Shown: in pieces, positions 1-8,352 of the stretch | Numbering within the stretch: position 1 is the first letter of the stretch | How the letters are laid out: the number at the start of each line of letters is the position of its first letter | Source: Opitutales bacterium | GTDB lineage: Bacteria; Verrucomicrobiota; Verrucomicrobiia; Opitutales; Opitutaceae | Direction of reading: 5' to 3' | DNA length: 36,904 nt | NCBI GenBank assembly: GCA_018700525.1 | Contig: JABITN010000175.1 | Span: forward strand, 1 to 36,904 | Notes under the pieces: generated by a model | What the model saw: only the letters and a program-made list of their open reading frames with translations | What the model was told of the DNA's origin: nothing | Database searches by the model: none | Program-made: the position numbers and the translations under genes

Positions 1-182
1 CCATAAGCGCTTACCCATTCCTTCCCTAGATCATCAACGAGGATAAACACAACGTTAGGTTTTCTCTCTCCCTGTCCATTGCGAATCGTATCGGATTGGC
101 GGCTACAACTCGCAACAAAGAAGCCGGCTAACAAAACGAAAAATACAGTGAAGGCGCTCGATTGGAAGAATGGTCGATTCAT
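1..182 (-). CDS. Sulfatase, lipoprotein, N-terminal fragment
   Basis: Only the first 60 codons are in the window; the gene runs off the left edge. The ATG is at 182. The protein opens with a hydrophobic stretch ending in a lipobox (V-A-S-C, Cys26), so it is probably lipid-anchored outside the cytoplasm. Next comes the opening strand of the alkaline-phosphatase/sulfatase fold, 'KPNVVFILVDDLG', whose Asp pair is the usual metal-binding pair of S1 sulfatases. The formylglycine cysteine motif lies beyond the window, so sulfatase rather than phosphodiesterase is inferred from this strand and from the sulfatase-rich surroundings. It has the same orientation as the TonB-dependent receptor upstream, but a strong terminator-like hairpin at 273-302 separates them, so it probably has its own promoter. 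Confidence 0.75.
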   Translation of the reverse strand, partial: MNRPFFQSSAFTVFFVLLAGFFVASCSRQSDTIRNGQGERKPNVVFILVDDLGKEWVSAY

Positions 183-272
183 ATCGGATCATTCAAAATG
201 AAATCTACAAACAGACAAGAACGGACTGAAAAAGCTACTGCCTAATTTTATAGGAAACATCCAAAACCAAAA

Positions 273-302
273 GAATCCCCCTGCCTTTCGGCAGAGGGAT
301 TC
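273..302 (-). terminator. Rho-independent terminator of the receptor gene
   Basis: A 12-bp stem with one C-A mismatch (273-285 with 290-302) and a 4-nt loop lies 33 bp past the receptor stop codon. On the minus strand it is followed by the T-rich run TTTTGGTTTTGG. The plus-strand flank has no T tract, so it serves the leftward receptor gene. Confidence 0.8.
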
Positions 303-334
303 ATCACTAACAATCTACACTTATACAAACGTTA

Positions 335-2647
335 CTACAAATCTGTGGAAACGGAGAAAATGAACTGACGAGCTTCATTCGTCGCCGCACGAGAGCGAAC
401 GAATATTTCGTCAGTTACATTATCGATATTAATTCCAAAAGTTACGTCGCGTCCTCCGATGGTCGCGGGAAAACGAGCAAAGAAATCGAAGACCGTGTAT
501 CCATCTTCTGTTACGTACCTATTGGCTATGTTTCCAAATTGGGGGATCGGTCCGTTAGCCCAAACGAGGCCACCGCCAAAACGGGCACCTTCCAAAGGTC
601 CTTCCTGAACGGTATAGCTGCTGAACAGAGTGACACGGTCGGGTGTAGCACCTTCTAAAGGAAGTCCGGTCGCGACATCGCCAACTACCTGGGCAGAGAT
701 GTGGCTGTAAGCCGCCACGATATTCCAATTGTCCGTTGGGTTGTAGAACAGCTCGAACTCGATTCCTTCGCTCTCATCGTTAGTGATGGCCTGGTCATTC
801 ACGAAGGTCACCGGATTATAGTCGCTACGAAATACCTTGTTTTTTTGAATATTAAACAATGCTACAGAACCACTGAGTTTGCCATCGTAGAGACCGTCGA
901 ACTTGATTCCGACTTCCTTCGCATCACTTGTCTGAGGACCAATGAATTCTCCAGTGTCTGGATCGGTCCTGTTTTGCGGCTCAAACGCATCCGCGATATT
1001 GGCGAAAGCACTTAAATTCGGATTGATTCGGTAGACGCCGCCAAGCTGAAAATTGGTGTCACTATCTTTTAGAGTACTATTTGTAGCTCCGCCGAGGAGC
1101 GTAGAACGTTGATCAATCTCCGTTTTGCGAACTCCCAGTAGAATATTGAATTTGCCCTCATTAAAATATATATTATCCGTCGCATAGTAGGTTGTAATGT
1201 CCTGATAACTACGACCGTTCTGATTGTTACGAATCCCATACGATCGAATCTCGGCAGGACTCGCTACGTCATCTTCCCAAATAGGAACTCCATTTACGAT
1301 GTCATCTTTGTATAAATAGTCACGGAATGTTTTCCCCGAATCCGCCTCGAGCTGCCTAAGCTTTACTGCTTCCGCTCCGTTCACGGCCCTTAGACGATAA
1401 GTTCCATCTCCACCTCTAATATCCTCGGATTTCCGCACTCCAAGAAGCAATTGGTGCTTTACTTCCCCCGTATCGAAACCGATAATATCATTGATTGTAT
1501 GCACCTCATCACGAGCACGACTGTCATTACGCGACATGTTCGAATTGGACTCGCCGAATTGATCAAAGGTATTGAATTCTCTAAACGAGACCATTTGATG
1601 CGTATCGTTGAAATTGTACTTATACTGCAACGTGTGCCGATCACTGAAGCTATGACGGAGACCTAACGCCAAGTTGTCATTATCAGACTCGAAGACATTA
1701 TCTTTCGTCGAAGTAACATACTCATCCGGAATAAAGGTATTATTGTACCGAGTATTCTTTTCATTAACTCCGTTTACATTGTCATCAAAATCGCCGTCTC
1801 CATTTAGGTCTGTTGGAATACGTTCAAATGACCAAGTTGCCCGCTGCGAGGGGAAACCATTCACTTTATTTTTAGCAGTTAAAAAATCAAAGTCGGTGTT
1901 TTCACCCAATTTATATCTACCAGAGAGGCCGATAAAATTAGTCCGTTGGCCATCAACCCATCTCCATCCGTTGGTCTCTTTGTTGTCCGTCATAACCCGT
2001 AAGCCGAGTTTGTCGTCCATGGCACGAACCGTATAATCCAAACGAATTTGGCGCCATTCATTGCTGCCCGCTTTGGCAGTTACCGATCCACCTTCTTGAG
2101 CGAGTGGCATCTTAGTAATTACGTTGATTAGTCCTCCTGGGTCCGACTGTCCATACAGAGTATTCGGTCCTTTAACAACTTCGATCCGATCAATCATCTG
2201 AGGGGGCAAATACACACCTCCCAAAACGCCATCGACCAATAAATTACGATTGCGAAATCCACGGATTGCAAATGGGGAGGGACGAGCGTTGCCTGCATTG
2301 CCGCGCTGGGTTTGAGTAATGGAAGCATTGTAATCCAGAGCTTCTACGAAATCGCCTATGAGGCTATCTTCGAGAAAATCCGATGTGATTACGTTAATCG
2401 ACATGGGAACGTTAATTAGAGGCGTGTTCAAACCCGTTCCTGAAATCGTGTTCGTAGCCGTGTAACCGTCAGTTGCTGTCACCGAAAAAGGGCTCAACTC
2501 GAAAACGTCTTTATCCTCTTGGGCCAGTGCTGGCGATAAAATCGCCACGGATAGCCCTAAAGCTATCGATATGTTTCTAGTCTGTTTTGGTAGCTTCATA
2601 GCAGTATTATTTATGGTTTGTGTTTTTTCCCTCATCTCATTGTTCAT
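335..2647 (-). CDS. TonB-dependent outer-membrane receptor
   Basis: Outer-membrane beta-barrel that would import a ligand using TonB energy. Residues 17-43 form a signal peptide ending ALAQ. A TonB-box-like segment 'DVFELSPFSVTATDG' follows at about 47-61. The plug domain spans about 75-180, with 'IRGF' and 'DRIEVVKGPNTLYG' typical of siderophore-type receptors, and the rest is a barrel ending 'FIFSVSTDL'. The 770-residue length is normal for the family. ATG at 2647 gives the longest frame; the ATG at 2599 (residue 17) starts directly at the signal peptide and is equally possible. No SusD partner lies nearby. The plug resembles siderophore receptors, but the neighbouring sulfatase, symporter and LacI regulator point to a sulfated organic ligand; that is inference. 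A candidate operator lies about 130 bp upstream. Confidence 0.93.
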   Translation of the reverse strand: MNNEMREKTQTINNTAMKLPKQTRNISIALGLSVAILSPALAQEDKDVFELSPFSVTATDGYTATNTISGTGLNTPLINVPMSINVITSDFLEDSLIGDFVEALDYNASITQTQRGNAGNARPSPFAIRGFRNRNLLVDGVLGGVYLPPQMIDRIEVVKGPNTLYGQSDPGGLINVITKMPLAQEGGSVTAKAGSNEWRQIRLDYTVRAMDDKLGLRVMTDNKETNGWRWVDGQRTNFIGLSGRYKLGENTDFDFLTAKNKVNGFPSQRATWSFERIPTDLNGDGDFDDNVNGVNEKNTRYNNTFIPDEYVTSTKDNVFESDNDNLALGLRHSFSDRHTLQYKYNFNDTHQMVSFREFNTFDQFGESNSNMSRNDSRARDEVHTINDIIGFDTGEVKHQLLLGVRKSEDIRGGDGTYRLRAVNGAEAVKLRQLEADSGKTFRDYLYKDDIVNGVPIWEDDVASPAEIRSYGIRNNQNGRSYQDITTYYATDNIYFNEGKFNILLGVRKTEIDQRSTLLGGATNSTLKDSDTNFQLGGVYRINPNLSAFANIADAFEPQNRTDPDTGEFIGPQTSDAKEVGIKFDGLYDGKLSGSVALFNIQKNKVFRSDYNPVTFVNDQAITNDESEGIEFELFYNPTDNWNIVAAYSHISAQVVGDVATGLPLEGATPDRVTLFSSYTVQEGPLEGARFGGGLVWANGPIPQFGNIANRYVTEDGYTVFDFFARFPATIGGRDVTFGINIDNVTDEIFVRSRAATNEARQFIFSVSTDL

Positions 2648-2765
2648 CGGTAACTAAATTACAGCAGGTTAAAATTGTTCCGAATTGTAGAAACTCAAAA
2701 GCCAACGCTCGTGGATTCGCTTAATTTGAGTATTCGAAGGGGTATGGCTTGATTGCAGAAAATAA

Positions 2766-2794
2766 TTACTAGGTCGAGCTAGCCTTTAGTTCAA
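2766..2794 (-). promoter_or_regulatory. Candidate receptor promoter with LacI-type operator
   Basis: On the minus strand TTGAAC (2794-2789) and TAGTAA (2771-2766) are 17 bp apart. The spacer and -10 hold an imperfect palindrome at 2766-2785 with CTAG arms on each side of a central TCGA. It matches the 20-bp operator at 3991-4010 at 13 of 20 positions, including GCTAGC, the central CG and the second CTAG. LacI-family hinge helices normally insert at a central CG. The predicted leader is about 110 nt. The promoter hexamers are weak, so the operator resemblance is the stronger part of this call. Confidence 0.5.
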
Positions 2795-2834
2795 AACCAA
2801 TAGCTTTACCGTGTCAACAAACCGTCAAAACTTG

Positions 2835-2854
2835 TTACTTAAACAATTAAGTAA
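2835..2854. terminator. AT-rich perfect hairpin after the LacI gene
   Basis: TTACTTAA and TTAAGTAA form perfect 8-bp arms around a 4-nt ACAA loop, about 38 bp past the stop codon of the leftward regulator. The stem is AT-only apart from one pair and the T tract after it is poor. It may be a weak terminator, or a protein site upstream of the receptor promoter. Confidence 0.35.
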
Positions 2855-2891
2855 ACCCTGTCGCTCACACCCAAAAGATCAGATAACTTCT

Positions 2892-3935
2892 CTAAATGCT
2901 CGTGGAACGACGTATCACGAGATCGTCGCCATGCAGAAGGTGGCGAGATCCAGTACAGCTCTGCTTCTGCTCGATTAGCTCAATCGCTAAACTAGCCGCC
3001 TTTGCGCCAATACTTTCATTTGGACTGTTCACCGTCGACAAACTGATACTGGGGAATTCGCTGCCAGGTTGATTACCCATTCCCACAACCGCCACATCTT
3101 CCGGCACCTTCAAGCCCATGCCCTCCAAAGCGCCAATCACCTGGATACCGTAAATATCCAATCCGCAAAACAACGCATCGGGTCGACGTTTTTTCGAAAA
3201 CATCTCAACGACGTGATTAGAGATGTCCGCCTCAAGGGGAAACAGGCGCATCCAATCTTCTCGAAGATCAATCCCCTCTCTTTTCAAGCAATTCCTATAG
3301 GCCTCGACGCGTGCACGAATCATACGACGACCATCATCCCAGCCCACAAAACCAATCTCCTTACGTCCAAGAGAAATCAAATGATTCATAGCTGTCTTAG
3401 AAGCCTCACGAGCATTCCAGGCAACCATATCGACATCCGACATGCCTTCCAGGGTGTCGTTAAGGAAAATTAAGGGCGTGCCATTGTCGATGATACGTTG
3501 ATAGGTCTTCTTCCCCTCCTTGAAAGGCACTGAAATAATCGCGTCGAACCGATGCTGCAACATTAGCTCCACCTCTTTTTCCAGGAGATTCACATCAAAC
3601 TCATGCGTCGACAAAAACGGAGAGTATTCCGTATCGCCGAGAACACTACGGACACCTTTTAACGATTCGTCGGCCCAGTGATGCTTAAGATGATTATACA
3701 AAAGTCCAATAATGCCACTGCGATTGCGACGTAGGTTTTTCGCCAATGCATTCGGAACATAACCCAGGTCCTTCGCGATCGCCAAGACACGCTGCTCGGT
3801 CTTTTCCGAAATCTTCATTTTGCGAGCCTTGCCGCTCAAAATAAATCCGGTGGTGGAAACGGCTATACCCGCTTCCTTGGCAATCATCGACGTGCTGACC
3901 TGCTTTTTCATAGAAATCGAAGCGGCAAAGACCAT
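2892..3935 (-). CDS. LacI-family transcriptional regulator
   Basis: Sugar-responsive repressor type. The helix-turn-helix is at about 15-35 ('SMIAKEAGIAVSTTGFIL'), then a hinge helix 'NALAKNLRRNRSG' at 62-74 whose Leu68 would wedge into a central CG of the operator. A periplasmic-binding-protein-like sensor domain fills 75-347, with the usual family elements 'RRPDALFCGLDIYGIQVIGA' and 'VPEDVAVVGMGN'. The ATG at 3935 is favoured over the in-frame ATG at 3911 because CAGGA stands about 8 nt upstream. It is transcribed away from the sulfatase-symporter operon, and its own 5' region abuts the palindrome at 3991-4010, so control of that operon and of itself is likely. The receptor gene lies downstream and has a related palindrome. 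The effector is unknown. Confidence 0.93.
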   Translation of the reverse strand: MVFAASISMKKQVSTSMIAKEAGIAVSTTGFILSGKARKMKISEKTEQRVLAIAKDLGYVPNALAKNLRRNRSGIIGLLYNHLKHHWADESLKGVRSVLGDTEYSPFLSTHEFDVNLLEKEVELMLQHRFDAIISVPFKEGKKTYQRIIDNGTPLIFLNDTLEGMSDVDMVAWNAREASKTAMNHLISLGRKEIGFVGWDDGRRMIRARVEAYRNCLKREGIDLREDWMRLFPLEADISNHVVEMFSKKRRPDALFCGLDIYGIQVIGALEGMGLKVPEDVAVVGMGNQPGSEFPSISLSTVNSPNESIGAKAASLAIELIEQKQSCTGSRHLLHGDDLVIRRSTSI

Positions 3936-3984
3936 CCAATGATTCCTGCCCCATCAAGCATTATCGCAGAATAGGGAATCTCGC

Positions 3985-4014
3985 TTGACAAAGCTAGCAC
4001 GTACTAGCTTATTC
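3985..4014 (+). promoter_or_regulatory. Sulfatase promoter with embedded LacI-type operator
   Basis: A consensus -35 TTGACA (3985-3990) is followed directly by AAGCTAGCACGTACTAGCTT (3991-4010), palindromic at 18 of 20 bases with CG at its exact centre. The -10 would be TTATTC at 4009-4014 (18-bp spacer). Bound repressor would cover the whole spacer. The start codon is about 14-20 nt past the predicted transcript start. This is a textbook LacI-family operator layout next to a LacI gene. Confidence 0.75.
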
Positions 4015-4034
4015 AGTGATTAACCCCTTCCCGC

Positions 4035-5525
4035 TTGAAACCTTATAATCTTCTAATAATTACGCCGGATCAGCTTAGAGCTGATTTCCTAAGTTGCTAT
4101 GGCCATCCCAACATCGGAACGCGCCATATCGACCGGCTTTCCGAACAAGGAGTACGCTTTGACCGCAACTATTGCCAATCGCCGCTCTGCGCCCCGAGCC
4201 GAATCAGCTTCGCCACCAGCACTTATGTAAGCGAACATGGCTGCCGGAACTATTGGTCAACGATCGATCCTGCTATACCCAACCTCGTTACATCCCTCAA
4301 GCAAGCGAACTACCGTTCTGGCATGTTCGGTAAAAACCACCTGTTCACCTACGAAAAGCTCGATCAGGTCTGGGATGAGCTCGATGAGATATGTCTCGGG
4401 AATTACGACGCTCACCCGAAATACAAAAAAGCCTATAGCGCCTTCGAACTCGAAACCAATAGCGAATACAACATCACCGAGCGCCTCACTGACGAAACAA
4501 TCGATTTTATGAATAGATCGGTAGCCAGTGACACTGATCAGCCTTTTTTCGCCTGGGTCAATTATCAGGATCCCCACCCCGCATTCACTTGTCCCCAACC
4601 CTACAAAGACCTTTTCGATCCTCAATCCGTTGAGCTCCCGAAGTCTTTCACTAATTACGACGCGGAAAAACAACCGATTCGCAATGAAACGTGGCGACGC
4701 CATTCGCAAATGGAATCCTGTTCCGAAGGTAACATGCGGGAAGCCATAGCCACTTATATGGGACAGATTCGACTCGTTGACGATAATGTCGGCCGTATGC
4801 TGGACTCCCTCGAGGAATCCGGAGAAATCGACAACACATTGATCCTCTTTTTTTCCGATCATGGCGAACTCATAGGCGACCACGGCATGACGCACAAAAT
4901 TCCCGCGTTCTATGATAGCCTGGCTCGCATACCCGTAATCATTCGACACCCAGATGGACGATGGGCAGGTTCCACTTTCGAAGGTCTAACCGAAGAGATC
5001 GATCTAGCGCCAACATTGCTCGAATCGCTCGGTGTCCATATTCCAATGACAATGGTCGGAAAGTCCTGGAAGTCCGACCTCGACCAAGGTTATCACGCGG
5101 GTAAGGAAACGATTCTCTGCGAAGCCGGAGGCGGCGCCCCGACCTGGAAGGACCCAATAGAAGGACTCACCCTCAACGCGCCCCACCTTCCAACAAGCCT
5201 CGGTCCCGGAGCCATGCTACGCAAAGGCGATTGGAAAATCTCGATCTACCATGACGATCGAGGGGAATTGTATAACGTAAAGACCGACCCCGACGAAATC
5301 GACAATCTTTACGAAAGTGACGATCACATGTCGAAGAGAGAGGAACTAACCCTTCTGCTCACCAAACGCCTGCTAGGCGTAAAAGTACGCGACGTTGGAA
5401 TGCGGTGGCCAACAACGGAAGGTAACGTTGACGTTCGGTTCGAGTCGCTCCACAAGATAGCTACCTGCGGCGACAAGCCAGAAACCAACCCCACATTCTC
5501 GCCAGCCAAACACCTTCCGCTTTAG
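4035..5525 (+). CDS. Sulfatase without signal peptide
   Basis: S1-type sulfatase hydrolysing a sulfate ester. The canonical motif 'CAPSR' is at 52-56, with Cys52 as the formylglycine precursor. Metal-site elements are the N-terminal 'IITPDQLRAD' and 'FFSDHGELIGDHG' in the middle of the chain. The start must be TTG at 4035: the frame is closed by TGA at 4017 and no ATG lies between. There is no signal peptide or lipobox, so the enzyme should act in the cytoplasm, unlike the other three sulfatases in this window. At 496 residues it is close to choline-sulfatase and related cytosolic sulfatases, whose 'SPLCAPSR' context it shares, but the substrate cannot be named. It is first in an operon; the sodium:solute symporter begins 26 nt after its stop. 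The formylglycine-generating enzyme is not in the window. Confidence 0.9.
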   Translation: MKPYNLLIITPDQLRADFLSCYGHPNIGTRHIDRLSEQGVRFDRNYCQSPLCAPSRISFATSTYVSEHGCRNYWSTIDPAIPNLVTSLKQANYRSGMFGKNHLFTYEKLDQVWDELDEICLGNYDAHPKYKKAYSAFELETNSEYNITERLTDETIDFMNRSVASDTDQPFFAWVNYQDPHPAFTCPQPYKDLFDPQSVELPKSFTNYDAEKQPIRNETWRRHSQMESCSEGNMREAIATYMGQIRLVDDNVGRMLDSLEESGEIDNTLILFFSDHGELIGDHGMTHKIPAFYDSLARIPVIIRHPDGRWAGSTFEGLTEEIDLAPTLLESLGVHIPMTMVGKSWKSDLDQGYHAGKETILCEAGGGAPTWKDPIEGLTLNAPHLPTSLGPGAMLRKGDWKISIYHDDRGELYNVKTDPDEIDNLYESDDHMSKREELTLLLTKRLLGVKVRDVGMRWPTTEGNVDVRFESLHKIATCGDKPETNPTFSPAKHLPL

Positions 5526-5551
5526 TAGACAACTACGCCCATCCTCCCATT

Positions 5552-7189
5552 GTGAAAATTAGCACTCTCGACTCCCTCATTATCCTATTCTACTTCATCG
5601 CGATTATAAGTCTCGGACTTTGGATTTCGCGACGCCAAGCCAAAGGCGGAAGAGAATTCTTTTTAGCAGGAGGCACCATGAAATGGCCGTTCATCGGAGC
5701 CTCGCTTTTCGCTACCAACATTTCGAGCCAACAGTTTGTCGGTCAAGCTGGCCTCGCTTTTTCAGTCGGTATTATCGCGGGTGGTTTTCAGCTCGTTGGA
5801 GCGCTTTGCTTCATTCTACTCGCAGCTTTCTTCATCAAAACCTACATGGGTTTACGACTGGCTACTTCACCAGAGTTCTTCGAAAAGCGCTACAGCGGTC
5901 GCTGCCGAACCATCGTATCCTTCGTCAATTTGATGATGATCATTCTGGGCAATATTGCCGCAGCACTTTACGCGGGAGCTCTAGTCCTCACACACCTACT
6001 CGGCTGGGACCAACTGGAAAACGCCGAACTCCTCTACTGGGTCTCCATATTCCTCATCGGAATAGCCGCCGGCACCTACACGCTCACTGGCGGACTCAAA
6101 GCCGTTATCTACTGCGATTTCGTCCAAATGATTGTTCTCATGCTCGGAGGAGCCTTATTGCTCTTTTTTGGAATCAGAGAGCTCGGCGGACTCGAGACGA
6201 TTTTCGCCAGCGCCGACTCAACTGGTGAATCGATGTGGTCGCTCTATCGCCCTTGGGACCATGCTTTCGGTTGGTTGCCTATGTTGACTGGTGGATTTAT
6301 TCTCGGCGTTCACGGTCACTGTACCGACCAAGATTATGTTCAACGAGCGCTCTCCGCGGGAAATTTGTATCACGCGAAAATGGGAGCGATATTCGCGGGC
6401 GTTCTAAAGACGTTAGCCCTCCTTTTCATTGCCGCCCCAGGCGTAGTGGCTTCACAATTATTTATCGGCCAAGAAATAGTAGCTCGCGACAATGCATACG
6501 TGAGCCTGCTAACGGAAGTAATGCCAACTGGTTTGCTCGGACTGTGTCTTGCGGGACTACTCGCCGCTATTATGTCCAGCGTAGATTCTGGACTCTGCGC
6601 CTGCGGTTCCCTTCTCACCTACGACTTCTTCGCAAAAATCAAAAAGAATGCTACCGAGAAAGAGCTCCTCAAAGACGGTCGCATCATCATGGTCGTGCTT
6701 CTGATCGTCTGCATGCTGATCGCTCCGTTCATCCGTAATTTCAAAGGACTGTTCGACTACCTACTTGCTGTTTGGGCTTTCCTGGCACCCGGCGTATTTG
6801 TGACCGTGTTGTTCGGGTTGTTTTATAAACGTTCTACAGAAAAGGCAGCCTTCTCGACTCTCTGCATCGGCTGCGTATTAGGCCTTTTTGCATTCTGCCT
6901 GCTCAACTTTCCAGTTCTAGCCGAACTCAAAAGCGCCCTTCCAGTTTTCTTGCAAAACAAACTCAACCTCTCGCCTTGGATCACCCTCATTTGTGCAATC
7001 AACATGTACCTAATGAGCAACTACGGCGCTCGAAATGACAGCGATGAAATTCGCTCGGAAATCGTCACTATCAACCAAGATGAATTCACAATGACTCCTG
7101 AGCAAAACCGCAATTATCGCAATTTTCTCGTAGGTTTACTCGTTTTAATGGGAGGAACCATTCTAGCGTTTTCACCCCTCGTATTCTAA
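5552..7189 (+). CDS. Sodium:solute symporter (SSS family)
   Basis: Inner-membrane sodium-coupled symporter of the SSS/SLC5 family, about 13 membrane segments in 545 residues. Family features include 'SRRQAKGGREFFLAGGTMKW' near the first loop, 'SLFATNISSQQFVGQAG' in the second segment and 'GLLAAIMSSVDSGLCACGS' around the substrate and sodium region. It starts at GTG (5552), 26 nt after the cytosolic sulfatase stop, and ends 9 nt before the second LacI gene, so the three should be cotranscribed. The pairing suggests it imports the sulfated compound that the sulfatase then cleaves; that is inference. SSS members carry sugars, amino acids or vitamins, and the substrate is not readable from sequence. 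Confidence 0.92.
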   Translation: MKISTLDSLIILFYFIAIISLGLWISRRQAKGGREFFLAGGTMKWPFIGASLFATNISSQQFVGQAGLAFSVGIIAGGFQLVGALCFILLAAFFIKTYMGLRLATSPEFFEKRYSGRCRTIVSFVNLMMIILGNIAAALYAGALVLTHLLGWDQLENAELLYWVSIFLIGIAAGTYTLTGGLKAVIYCDFVQMIVLMLGGALLLFFGIRELGGLETIFASADSTGESMWSLYRPWDHAFGWLPMLTGGFILGVHGHCTDQDYVQRALSAGNLYHAKMGAIFAGVLKTLALLFIAAPGVVASQLFIGQEIVARDNAYVSLLTEVMPTGLLGLCLAGLLAAIMSSVDSGLCACGSLLTYDFFAKIKKNATEKELLKDGRIIMVVLLIVCMLIAPFIRNFKGLFDYLLAVWAFLAPGVFVTVLFGLFYKRSTEKAAFSTLCIGCVLGLFAFCLLNFPVLAELKSALPVFLQNKLNLSPWITLICAINMYLMSNYGARNDSDEIRSEIVTINQDEFTMTPEQNRNYRNFLVGLLVLMGGTILAFSPLVF

Positions 7190-7198
7190 TAAATCGAG

Positions 7199-8239
7199 AT
7201 GCCACTCGAAAAGAGACGCTACACCCAAAAAGACATCGCAACGCGCGCTAAACTTAGCGTAGCAACTGTTTCGATGGCTCTAAAGAACCATCCATCTTTA
7301 CCCGAAAAAACGATTCTCCGAGTTAAGCAAATCGCCAAAGAACTCGGATATAAACCAGATCCAGTTCTCTCAGCCTTAGTTGCGCATCGTAATCGGAAAC
7401 GCGTTCGCAGTAATTTCTCCGTAATCGGCCTCGTTTCCAACTGGTCTCAGCCGGAAGACTGGGCCCAATTGCAAAGCGCCCAAGAAGTAATCGAAGGAGC
7501 TAAAACCCGAGCAATGGAACTCGGCTACACCCTTCAGCACATACGGGTTAAAACCGATGCTCCAGAATCCGTGCGACTCAGCGCTATTTTAAAAAACCGC
7601 GGCATTCGCGGTTTGATACTAGCTCCCTTCAAATACCATCAGGATTCTATCGATTTAGAATGCGAAGATTTTTCCGTCGTAACGATTGAAAAGCCAACAC
7701 TGTACCCGAATTTCCACCACATAATTCAAAATCAATTCGATGACCTTTTACTCTGCTGGGAGAAACTAAGAGAACGCGGTTACACGAGCGTTGGACTTGT
7801 CGTAATGTCCGACCTTGCCGATCGGTGCCATCATCAATGGGAGGCCGCTCATAACTACGCGATTTCTCAAATAGAACCCACCCCCGAGCCCATACCTATT
7901 CTAACATTGGGCGAAAGCTCTCAAACCAATTCAATACGCCATTGGCTGCGAAAGCACAAACCACAAGCAGTCATCAGTCGATGCGATCAATTCTTCGAAG
8001 CCGCCAAACAAGAGAACCTGCGCATTCCTGAAGATATTGGATACGTCAGCTTGAACATTTCCGATGATCGCCGAGGAACAAGCGGGATCTACCAAAACCG
8101 GAACGTCATGGGATCCATCGCCATCGACGCGCTGAACAGCCTTCTCCTTCGCAATCAACGCGGAGAACAAAGCGTAGCAACAGGCACCCTAGTAGACGGA
8201 AGCTGGCACGAAGGCGACACTCTCCCTACCCGAAGGTAA
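7199..8239 (+). CDS. LacI-family transcriptional regulator, second copy
   Basis: The DNA-binding domain is at the N-terminus (helix-turn-helix about 9-30, 'TQKDIATRAKLSVATVSMAL'), followed by a hinge with 'DPVLSALVAHRNRKR' and a ligand-binding domain of usual size (346 residues in all). The segment 'IPEDIGYVSLNISDDRRGTS' is the family's effector-domain element. The sensor part differs greatly from the regulator at 2892-3935, so it probably reads another ligand. It lies 9 nt after the symporter gene and is probably in its operon. The hinge has Leu-Val where the minor-groove leucine sits, so a central-CG operator is expected. I found none convincing upstream of the next gene; it might share the palindromes near 2775 and 4000. 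Confidence 0.92.
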   Translation: MPLEKRRYTQKDIATRAKLSVATVSMALKNHPSLPEKTILRVKQIAKELGYKPDPVLSALVAHRNRKRVRSNFSVIGLVSNWSQPEDWAQLQSAQEVIEGAKTRAMELGYTLQHIRVKTDAPESVRLSAILKNRGIRGLILAPFKYHQDSIDLECEDFSVVTIEKPTLYPNFHHIIQNQFDDLLLCWEKLRERGYTSVGLVVMSDLADRCHHQWEAAHNYAISQIEPTPEPIPILTLGESSQTNSIRHWLRKHKPQAVISRCDQFFEAAKQENLRIPEDIGYVSLNISDDRRGTSGIYQNRNVMGSIAIDALNSLLLRNQRGEQSVATGTLVDGSWHEGDTLPTRR

Positions 8240-8243
8240 GCGC

Positions 8244-8288
8244 AGCACAGGCTTCCAACCTATTCCCCACAGGCAAGATTCCTGTGCT
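8244..8288. repeat. Palindromic intergenic element with competing hairpins
   Basis: AGCACAGG (8244-8251) pairs with CCTGTGCT (8281-8288), and a second CACAGG (8268-8273) can pair with the same right arm over a 7-nt loop. Two direct and one inverted copy of CACAGG thus allow alternative folds. It begins 4 nt after the LacI stop. It resembles a dispersed intergenic palindrome and may also weaken read-through into the next symporter gene. Confidence 0.5.
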
Positions 8289-8352
8289 ACAATAATTGGA
8301 TTTCCAAACCGAGTCATCTCCATCCAATTAGCCCCTTGCCCCAACAAGGATA

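Noticed and set aside
335-4035. SusC/SusD-type polysaccharide utilisation locus
   Set aside because: No SusD-like gene accompanies the receptor, and its plug resembles the siderophore-type group instead.
4257-4949. A 230-codon open frame on the minus strand
   Set aside because: Antisense to the cytosolic sulfatase, with no start context or family resemblance.
8296-8307. TTGGATTTCCAA as operator of the second LacI regulator
   Set aside because: It is a short imperfect palindrome without the central CG expected for LacI-type sites.
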